A DNA stretch of 64,000 bases. It comes from Oceanicoccus sp. KOV_DT_Chl (lineage in GTDB: Bacteria; Pseudomonadota; Gammaproteobacteria; Pseudomonadales; Dasaniaceae). The position numbers and the translations under genes are program-made. The notes beneath the pieces were generated by a model, which was given only the letters and a program-made list of their open reading frames with translations, ran no database searches and was not told where the DNA came from. Each line of letters begins with the position of its first letter. Position 1 is the first letter of the stretch. Shown one piece after another: positions 9,174 through 17,211 of this stretch. The stretch is from NCBI RefSeq assembly GCF_900120175.1, contig NZ_FQLF01000001.1, forward strand, positions 1 through 64,000, written 5' to 3'.

Positions 9174-10714
9174 CTAGAATTGAAAATAAATAAATTCAGA
9201 GACTTCCGTAAGCCCCAGGAATGAAATAGCCAATAATATTGCAGTCATACTAGCCCAGCGTATATTGCTATGCCAGATAACGCCGAATGCAGGCTCCCTG
9301 ACGATTCTTTGTTCAAGTATAGCTACATCATAGGGCTTAAACAATTGATAGGTATTAGGAAGGAACCAGCATATAGAAAGCGCAAGCAGAAGCGCAGACA
9401 AGACCAGAGGTACTAATGATATAGCTGGGTTAAATGTCTTGGCTAATAATATAAGGTTACTGTTATTAAGTGACGTCTGGTAAATCATTGAGAAGCCTTG
9501 GCCGGGAAATTCATCAGGCTTTTAAAAAGATAGGTTGCACTTTCAAGTGATTCCGCCCTAAAGAAAACTAGTGTTAAGGAAATTAGTACGAAAGTAAAAG
9601 CCTGGCAGCTATATTTATAAATGCGATTGTTAATTAGTCCAAGTGGGCCAGAGATTTTTATGCGCCATATCTGATGTAGAACCACATAGAGACCATGACA
9701 GCTACCGTATATAACAAATGTCCAGCCGGCTCCATGCCAGACGCCGCCCAAAAACATCGTCGCAAAGAGGTTGAATTTTTGTCGGCGTGGGCTACAGACA
9801 AAGCCACCCAGTGGAGTATAAATATAATCCCTAAGAAACCTTGCTAGGGTTGCGTGCCACATGCGCCAGAAATCAGCAATATTCTGTGCCCGATAGGGAG
9901 AAAAAAAGTTTACTGGTAAGCGAACCCCAAACAAAAATGCAAGACCTATTGCCATATCACTGTAACCGGAAAAATCGAAATACAGTTGAAAAGAGTAACT
10001 AAAAATCCCAGCCAAGGCATCTAGCGTATTTATATCCGCACCGTCTGCTGCTGCCGAATAAGCCGGGCTTGCCCATTGGGCAAAGCTATCAGCCAAAATC
10101 ACTTTCTTAAAAAGGCCTATGGATATAATGGAGCAGCCTATGGCCAAGTTTAAAATCACTTCCTTCTTAAGGTGTAGTGTCTGAAACTGCGGTAGCATCT
10201 GTTTATGGTGGACTATGGGGCCCGCAATTAATTGTGGGAAGAAGGTTACAAAAAGACAGTATTCCAAAAAGCTATGTGGTTCTGTCAGTCCTTTGTAAGT
10301 ATCAACCAAATAGGCAATTTGTTGAAAGGTGAAAAAAGAAATTGCTAGAGGAAGAATGATTTTTTGCAGATGAAAGTCATCAGTAAGCAGGTAATTAATA
10401 TTATCAACAAAAAAATTGGCGTATTTAAAGTAACCTAGTAAGCAGAGGTTGAATAAGAGACCTAGAACTAAGAATAAGCGATGATGATTTTTGGCCCTTT
10501 GCGAAACAATTAGTAGGCTAAATGCATAATTAGCGCCAATTGAAAGCAGTATCAAGAGCAGATAACTAGGGTTCCACCAGGCATAAAAAAATAATGAGGC
10601 GGCTGTTAGCCAAACGATTTGAGAAATAATTTTTCCCTTAAAGTGGAGGATCTGAAAAACGACGTAGACCATAGGTAGGAATAAAAATATGAATTCCAGC
10701 GAATTAAATAACAT
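9174..10714 (-). CDS. MBOAT-family O-acyltransferase (AlgI/DltB type), frame-broken in this sequence
   Basis: Membrane-bound O-acyltransferase that moves an acyl group across the membrane to a periplasmic acceptor. The first open frame (9485-10714, 409 residues) carries LFNSLEFIFLFLP at the N terminus, the family block DFWRMWHATL, and the active-site HGAGW with His near 327 and a second His near 340. It stops too early for the AlgI-type subfamily. The next frame (9174-9488) supplies exactly the expected ending: a LPNTYQL segment, two more helices and the characteristic terminal FIYFQF. Adding one base at about 9496-9499 (CC or TT run) joins them to about 513 residues. I therefore read one gene, not an MBOAT plus a small membrane protein. 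The partner SGNH-like gene follows after 10 bases. Confidence 0.85.
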
Positions 10715-10776
10715 AGAGCTATTCCGGGTTGTTATTCTTTTTCATTAAGGTCGAATTATATACGGATAATAAATGC

Positions 10777-12081
10777 TCACTTAAGTTTTAGTTCTTCGAT
10801 AATTTTACACGCCTGATCAGATTTTATACTGCCATTAGATATACTGTTTAACAGAATATTAAGTGAGTTATTATCTGGATCAATAATACCTTGTCTGCTT
10901 ATGATACTTTCTGGCGGCTCTGGGTCCTGTTTATAAATAAAGTTATCAATGATTTCGTTATATTCGTAGTTAAGTGTTTGGTTTTCGCAGCTAGTATTAA
11001 TGATTAGTAGTAATCCTGTTGGTGAAGTATCGACAGCTATCATTGCAAGGTCGGGGCGGTAATGTTTTAGGCAGGGTATTAATTTCCAGACATCCCCCGT
11101 CCAAACTTGAGAGTCTCGTTTTCTAAGAGCTTGTCTGGGGTGGCAGGGGAATATGTCATCGATAATAATTAATGTGCTTTCATGGCTGTATAGTTCACAA
11201 TTAATAAAATCTCTTAGTGCATATTCAAAAAGATGCATCCCGTCAATAAATATTAGGTCTCTGTTGTTCTTAAGAATGTTGGGAGCAATGTTTTCAAAAA
11301 AGTCATCACTGGTATTTGGGTAGATGATTGTGTTTTCAAGAGTGACTTTTATATCAGGAGTAGGGTCAATGCCAATAGATGGGCATTTCGCTTGAGCGAG
11401 GGAGCGACCATGCCTTATACCGATTTCAAGGTAGTTCTGAGGTGATATTTTCTTGTGGATATGGTCAAAGAAAGATAGGTAAGGTATTTTTCCTCTGGTC
11501 TTTTCTTCTTCTTCCGAGGCTGGTGATATTGGTCCGCTCAAGTGAGTCGGTATGTCTAGTAATGAATGGCGTAATTCTAATTCGGGTTTTCCATCCCAGC
11601 CATTTTTGTTAGTGGTTTTCCTTATAATTGAGTAAACTTCATTATCTTTTCCTCTTTTTTCAAACCAGTGGTCAACTATTCTAGAGTGGTTTAGTTTTGA
11701 TAGATTGCTAATCTCGCTGGGTGTGGGAGAGGTATTATTGTTTTTGTGATTTCCAGTGACAAGAAAAAAATATCCGTCATCATTTAAAGCGGACAATAGT
11801 TGTACAAAGATTTTATTAAGCGATATGTTCTTATCAGTAAGATTGACGAAGATAATGATGTCATATGTGGTTTTGGTGTTTATGATAAGCTCGTCACTTG
11901 GCGGTAAAATATTAACTGATTCATATGTGCAGAAGTCCTTATTGAAAACTGAAGAAATATGACTTGGCCCTGTGTCATAGATTATCTCAAAAATTTTCAA
12001 GGTATTTTTTATCTGATAGGCATCATCTCCAATAAATTTTGAGAAAGCCTTACCAATATTTTCTTTTATTGTGATATTCAT
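10777..12081 (-). CDS. Two-domain methyltransferase-like protein (Methyltransf_24 type C-terminal half)
   Basis: 434 residues. The C-terminal half (about 210-370) is a class I SAM methyltransferase fold: YLEIGIRHGRSL is motif I, then DLIFIDGMHLFEYALRD and LIIIDDIFPCH. This is the pattern of Methyltransf_24 / cephalosporin-hydroxylase-like proteins common in glycan clusters. The N-terminal half (1-190) has a weaker Rossmann-like look (IKNTLKIFEIIYD, YDIIIFVNLTD, LNDDGYFFLVTG) and may be a decayed second methyltransferase domain. It is 17 bases downstream of the sulfotransferase-like gene, on the same strand. The substrate is unknown. Confidence 0.65.
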   Translation of the reverse strand: MNITIKENIGKAFSKFIGDDAYQIKNTLKIFEIIYDTGPSHISSVFNKDFCTYESVNILPPSDELIINTKTTYDIIIFVNLTDKNISLNKIFVQLLSALNDDGYFFLVTGNHKNNNTSPTPSEISNLSKLNHSRIVDHWFEKRGKDNEVYSIIRKTTNKNGWDGKPELELRHSLLDIPTHLSGPISPASEEEEKTRGKIPYLSFFDHIHKKISPQNYLEIGIRHGRSLAQAKCPSIGIDPTPDIKVTLENTIIYPNTSDDFFENIAPNILKNNRDLIFIDGMHLFEYALRDFINCELYSHESTLIIIDDIFPCHPRQALRKRDSQVWTGDVWKLIPCLKHYRPDLAMIAVDTSPTGLLLIINTSCENQTLNYEYNEIIDNFIYKQDPEPPESIISRQGIIDPDNNSLNILLNSISNGSIKSDQACKIIEELKLK

Positions 12082-12097
12082 CTTAAGTACTCAGTTA

Positions 12098-13030
12098 TTA
12101 TCCGCATAGCCGGTGAATAATTTTTTTAATAAAGCTGCGATCAGTTTTATTTTTTATTGTCCACTCCAGGTTGCGTATCTTACGTGCGTGGTCGGCGGCA
12201 TCGTTTAGTATGTTGTAGGTATAATTAACAAGATTGTTATAATCTTCTATAGAAATGCTATTTGCTAAGTCTTCCTGCCATTGATTTAAGGTGGATAGCA
12301 AAGCTGTTTTGTTTTCTCTGTAGTTCTTTAATTGGGGTAGATGTTCATCATTGATAGATATAGATTTATGATTGATCAAGCCTGGCGTGATTACGCTATA
12401 GGGGTCAGCGTTGTTATGTTCAACCTGTAGTTTTTCTAATGATTGCTTAATTATCTGAGGGTTTCTGACAACCTCATCAAAGAAGATAGTTGTATTATTT
12501 TTATCAATAATAGAATTAATTGCTTCGAGATAATACCGTATCCACAGTAATTTTCCTTGAATTAATGGCATACCATCACGTCGATGCAGTGAGGCACAGA
12601 CTTGTTCTGGGTCGCGTATCAAAGTGATAGTCTGAACATTGATGTTCAAATTTTGAGCGGCAATTAGCCACAGCGGTAAAAGGCGGCACACCCGAGGGTC
12701 TTTAATGCACAGTGTATCGGTGTGTTGAAACTCCTGATTGAGATAGTTGCCTATGTAATCAAGGGCTCTTTTTGCCGGTACAGAGTTTGTATCCAAAGTA
12801 AGTGGGGTAGTATTGCCCCAGTGGCTATTAAGCTGCTTCAGAAAACAATCTTGTTGCCTGGCCAAATCAAGGTCTTCAAAATACCCTTTTTGGTTATCTT
12901 CACCAATAGCCGATTTGGCATTCTTGGCTAGAGGTATACCTAGGTGGTTGATAATGTTGGCGCACATTGATGTGCCTGACCTGTGCATGCCAATTAATAG
13001 TATGAGGGTTCTTTGGATCTGCTGTGGCAT
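12098..13030 (-). CDS. Sulfotransferase-family protein
   Basis: 310 residues with the phosphosulfate loop GMHRSGTS at 14-21 and CIKDPRVCRLLPLW, matching AIKDPRLCL of the protein at 3371-4420. The pattern IRDPEQVCASLHRRDGMP is a typical bacterial sulfotransferase middle motif. The C-terminal part is helical and basic. It is the first gene of a minus-strand run that continues into the acylation genes, and it is divergent from the dioxygenase gene. The acceptor is unknown, and some members of this loose family may not be sulfotransferases. Confidence 0.7.
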   Translation of the reverse strand: MPQQIQRTLILLIGMHRSGTSMCANIINHLGIPLAKNAKSAIGEDNQKGYFEDLDLARQQDCFLKQLNSHWGNTTPLTLDTNSVPAKRALDYIGNYLNQEFQHTDTLCIKDPRVCRLLPLWLIAAQNLNINVQTITLIRDPEQVCASLHRRDGMPLIQGKLLWIRYYLEAINSIIDKNNTTIFFDEVVRNPQIIKQSLEKLQVEHNNADPYSVITPGLINHKSISINDEHLPQLKNYRENKTALLSTLNQWQEDLANSISIEDYNNLVNYTYNILNDAADHARKIRNLEWTIKNKTDRSFIKKIIHRLCG

Positions 13031-13181
13031 TTGTTCTATATCATTGTATGATTGAAAAGCTATTGATAGAGGTTAAACAGGTGTTAGTTTGGGTTATAAT
13101 TTACCACAGATTAGATACTTAATGCTTAAATTTACTACTCAATTTTGTTAGCGTCTGGAAATCTTATGTTTGAGGAAAATA

Positions 13182-14273
13182 ATGGCTAATAATTCTACTG
13201 TGGATATTTCAAGTGCTGAGCAATTGACCTTCCTGCAGTCACTGTTCTTGTCGCTGGCATCTATTTTACCACTGCGCCTACGGTATTATTTCCTGTCGAT
13301 TTGTTCCTTTTGCCATTCAACTCAGCAGTGGCTTGAAACGGTTGAGTTGATGGCGTCTCGTTTTCCCTCAATAGCATCAGAAAGCTTAAATATAGATCTG
13401 AGATTGCTGCATTTTAAGCGAAGGCCTGAGTTTGCAAAAAATAACTTTGTTGAAACTAGCGAAAAATCAATATTTCCCAAAGGTAGTATTCCAAGAATAT
13501 CGTATGTCAATTTATCCGAGTCAATATTGGACGATGCGATGCGAAATCATGGCGCATTAATTGTTGAAAATGCAATATCATCTGATAAAGCTGAAGAATT
13601 GAAGGCTGAGATCGAGACAGTCAGATCAGAGCATCAAAAGCGTTTGATTGATATTGCAGGCTATACTTGCGGTCGTCACTACAGGCCGCTACCGGCTGAG
13701 AATAAAAACAATTCATATTTTATTAATAGTTCTATCTATCTTGCTGAGGCGCCACTTATATTTAATGCTTTTTATAATATTCTGAATACTACTAAGTTGC
13801 GTAGTCTTATTGTAAATTATCTTGGTAATCATGCGGCGATGTCGGTGGAAAAATCTGTTCTGAGAAAGATGGAGCCGGATAATAGTGATAAATGGCAGTG
13901 GGCATGGCATCAGGATGGCGCTTTTCTTGGTGATAACATTCATTCATTAAATATGTGGTTGGCACTGACTGATTGCGGTGCCGAGGCTCCAAGCCTGGAT
14001 GTGCTTACTGAGCGTTATAGGGCTATATTACCTACCGGGTCCGGCAAGGCTTTATACGATTGGTCGCTTTGCCCTGATTTGATTGAAGATGAAATCCAAA
14101 AACATGGTTTTGAGCATACTGATTTTAAACAGGGGGACCTTATTTTCTTTGACCACTATAATGTTCATAGAACAGGAATGATCAAGAATATGACCAAAAC
14201 GCGTTATGCAATTGAAAGCTGGTTTTTTAGTGAATATGGCTTTCCTGAAACCAAGACCGGGTTAAAACTTTAA
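13182..14273 (+). CDS. Phytanoyl-CoA-dioxygenase-like Fe(II)/2-oxoglutarate oxygenase
   Basis: 363 residues from the ATG at 13182, which has GAGGAAA just upstream; the open frame also offers a TTG at 13170, which I reject because it overlaps that Shine-Dalgarno. The metal-binding triad of PhyH proteins is visible: His243-x-Asp245 in WAWHQDGAF and the distal His near 329 in FFDHYNVHRTG, followed by an Arg-rich C-terminal strand. The N-terminal 100 residues are not part of the core. PhyH enzymes hydroxylate lipids or small molecules. Within this locus the substrate could be an acyl chain or sugar precursor, but this is inference. It is followed after 15 bases by a GT2 gene on the same strand. 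Confidence 0.78.
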   Translation: MANNSTVDISSAEQLTFLQSLFLSLASILPLRLRYYFLSICSFCHSTQQWLETVELMASRFPSIASESLNIDLRLLHFKRRPEFAKNNFVETSEKSIFPKGSIPRISYVNLSESILDDAMRNHGALIVENAISSDKAEELKAEIETVRSEHQKRLIDIAGYTCGRHYRPLPAENKNNSYFINSSIYLAEAPLIFNAFYNILNTTKLRSLIVNYLGNHAAMSVEKSVLRKMEPDNSDKWQWAWHQDGAFLGDNIHSLNMWLALTDCGAEAPSLDVLTERYRAILPTGSGKALYDWSLCPDLIEDEIQKHGFEHTDFKQGDLIFFDHYNVHRTGMIKNMTKTRYAIESWFFSEYGFPETKTGLKL

Positions 14274-14288
14274 GGAACTACCGCTACA

Positions 14289-16174
14289 GTGTCAGACTAT
14301 AAATATAAGCTATCGATAATAGTCGCATGTTACAACATGCAGAGAGAGTTACCTCGAACTATTGAAACGTTGATGCCACGTTACCAACGAGGTATTGAAA
14401 AAGAAGAATATGAAGTAATTGTTATAGACAATGGTTCTGAGGAGCCCCTGATAATTGAGCGGGAAGCCTATTCACAGTCAAATCTTCAGATTATTAGTGT
14501 TGAAAATCCAAAAGTTTCCCCTGTTAGTGCTATCAATGAAGCAGTCAAGCAGTCTCGGGGGAGAACATTGCGATATTAATAGATGGCGCCAGGATGGTGA
14601 CACCGGGCCTATTGTCACAGGCATTAACAATTCTAAATTCCTCGCCATATAACGTTGTTTCTGCATTGTCATACCACTTGGGGCCTGGAGTTCAGCACAT
14701 TACAGTTTCACAAGGTTATTGTCAGGACGTTGAAGATAATCTGCTGGCAAGCATTGATTGGCGTAATAATGGGTATGAGTTGTTCACCATTTCAGAAATG
14801 GCGGCGAGTTCTGGTGCAGGTATGTTTGAGCCAGTGAGTGAGTCAAACTCTATCTTTGTATCAAAAAAGTTCTGGTTTGAAATTGGTGGTTTTGAGGAAG
14901 CCTTTGTTTCGCCGGGCGCGGGTTTGGCAAATCTGGATTTATATAAGCGTATTTGTGAACATGAATTATCTGAGGTATACACGCTTATGGGGGAGGGTAG
15001 TTTTCATCAAATTCATGGCGGTGTATCTACCAATACACCGGGTGGACGTTTTGCTGAATTTGAAGAAGAGTATATTCGTATTAGGGGTGAGCGATTTATT
15101 AAACCGTCTTCGCCTGCAATTGTATATGGTAAGCCTCATTTTCATGCACTCAGATTTATAGAGCAGTCGGTATTACAATCGCAAAATATACGTTCTAATA
15201 AAGCAAAAAACCGCATAGAAGTTTCTCTGCATACGGATGAACATCAAGATGCCTCTGCGATACTAGTGGTTGGGCTGTTGGCGATGTCTGATCAGGAGTT
15301 CTCTTCTTTATATTGTCAGGGTTATGGTGATTCGCTATCTCGATTTATCCAGGATTTAAACAAGCAGTTATTATCTACGTTTGAGATGTCGGCCTTTTAT
15401 AATGCTTCACTAAACCACACCTGGCTTAAGAAAATTGCCAAAAATTACGATGCTAGTAAATTGAAGCAACAATTATCGAGTCTTGCGCTAGCATCTATTG
15501 AGTGTCTTTATGATCCATTAATGAATAGGTGTCTGCCATTTTGGTTGGAGCCGATAAATGATAGATGTAAAACCATATCGCCTTTGTTCGTTATTTCTGA
15601 CCCCGAAAACTTTGTCTTAAGACAGGCTGACAAGCTTGGCTTAAGTAGTGATCAGGCTTTGTCGTTTTGGTTTTATTCTTATATGGATGCAGAAAGAGCA
15701 TCCAGATCATTAGATAGAGTTTGTATTGCTGAACAGGCATTGTTACTAGTACGGTCTGCAGAAGGGTCACATTTTTTCGATAAGTTCTTCTCAAGTGATT
15801 TTAAAAACGAAGTACTGGTCCCTGAGGTTAAAGGAGTTGGTAATAAGCTGGATATTTATAGAGAGTTTTTTACCCTGCTAATGGATTTGACGGTGTCGGA
15901 TGATGAGGCGAAGCACAAAGAAATTGATGAATTTTACCTCAGGTATCTTGATTTTGAATGTTTATCAGATACTTCTGTAAGTATATTAGAGGGTATTATT
16001 AATCATAAAAATGCTGTTATAGATGATCAGCATTTAAGGCTGGAAGAATTGTTGGTGAGGGTGGACCGTCTTGAAAATTGGTCTGCTCGCTATAAGAATG
16101 CCTTTGCCCGTCCTTATCTAGGCGTGGTAAAAGGCGCATGGCGGGTGTTAAAAAGAAAGCTTGCTAAGGTTTGA
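14289..16174 (+). CDS. GT2 glycosyltransferase, frame-broken near its N terminus
   Basis: The first frame (from GTG 14289) gives a GT-A start: SIIVACYNMQRELPRTIETL and VIVIDNGSEEPL. It ends prematurely at 14579. The correct continuation is in another frame (ENIAILIDGARMVTPG) and runs to 16174. The break is at a G5 run (14557-14561); one extra G restores a protein of about 628 residues. The DxD-like DGA motif and later GEGSFHQIHGG motif match the neighbouring convergent gene, so the two are paralogues. The C-terminal 300 residues (after about 330) are not a standard GT domain: helical, with no membrane helices and no recognised motif. The sugar donor is unknown. Confidence 0.75.
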
Positions 16175-17139
16175 TAACGTCATTCATTGCTGCAAGGTTT
16201 GGCATGTGGCCTATATATTGAATATTCACTTTTGGTCTTGAATAAGCCTTTTTATAAATAGAATAATATTCACTTTGATAGCTTGATAATTTTATTGTTC
16301 TTTCAGATCCATTGCTGTTGGTTGTATCACCGCCGTGAACTTGGTGGAATGTGCCCTCACCAATAATGCCCACGATAGTTGTTTTGCTGCCCTCAACCAT
16401 TCTCTTATATAAGTCAAGGTTTACCAGTCCGCCCCCGGCAATTTGAATGATTCGTTGACTGCGCCATATTGGTAAAAGTCATATCGGTTAATAAATAGAC
16501 AGTTGCACTCGAATTTTTCCATAAACCAGCTTTGATTGCTTTCGCCGATAATTTCGCCGATCTCAAATAGTTTGTAGCCGTCAGTAGGCCAGTTAATCTG
16601 TTCAAATAGCAGGTCTTCAGCCTGCTGATTGTAGCCGTTTTTTGTCGTTATACTTTGTTGTCCCGGACCAAGAAAAAGTAATGAGGTGTGATAATGGGCT
16701 TTTTGTATATCCGGGTGGCCAAATCTGCATAATGCAATACTCCCGGAGTAAGTATGTGAGCACCATCTATCATCATGCATAGATATTCGCCACTGGCTTG
16801 TTGGGCGCCTAGATTCATTGCTTTTGCCGGAGACTTACTGGCATTGCTAATTCTAAGGAGCTTGAATTCTGGTCCGAATGAATGAACTAAATCTGGATCT
16901 AAAGGTTGATCTGACCCGTTATCTACAACAATTACCTCATAGCTGAGATCTCGTATGCCCCACTGGTAGCTTCTGCTCAGTGATTGTAAGGTGCGCTTGA
17001 TTTCCCGCTCCATGTTGTAGCATATAACGATGAAACTGAATTTGGGCGCGGTTTCAAAAATCGAGAAAAAAATGAATTCATTGATTAAGCCGAAAGAAGT
17101 TTTAGTATTTGAATATACGGGTTGATGGAGCTTTAACAA
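16164..17139 (-). CDS. GT2 glycosyltransferase, two frame breaks
   Basis: Read in three frames that overlap head to tail: 16648-17139 (FSFIVICYNMEREIKRTL, VIVVDNGSDQPL, MMIDGAHILTPG), 16421-16780 (LFLGPGQQSITTKNGYN, LPGA), and 16164-16400 (GIIGEGTFHQVHGG). Breaks are at an A5 run (16673-16677) and a C5 run (16432-16436); one extra base in each restores about 325 residues. It is clearly homologous to the N-terminal half of the convergent gene at 14289-16174, which it overlaps tail to tail by 11 bases, but lacks that gene's long C-terminal extension. If the breaks were real it would be a pseudogene. I think they are assembly errors. Confidence 0.7.
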
Positions 17140-17211
17140 AGATAATACGGGTATGAATTTCTTGATAATCCTTTAGAATTAACGTCAATTATATATCTAC
17201 TAGAGTTTCAT

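Noticed and set aside
9174-9488. Independent small membrane protein between MBOAT and SGNH-like genes
   Set aside because: Its ending FIYFQF and LPNTYQL belong to the MBOAT C terminus; one missing base explains the split.
14289-17139. Pair of decaying pseudogenes
   Set aside because: All three breaks are single-base losses in runs of five, the residues around them are well conserved, and the same error type occurs through the window.
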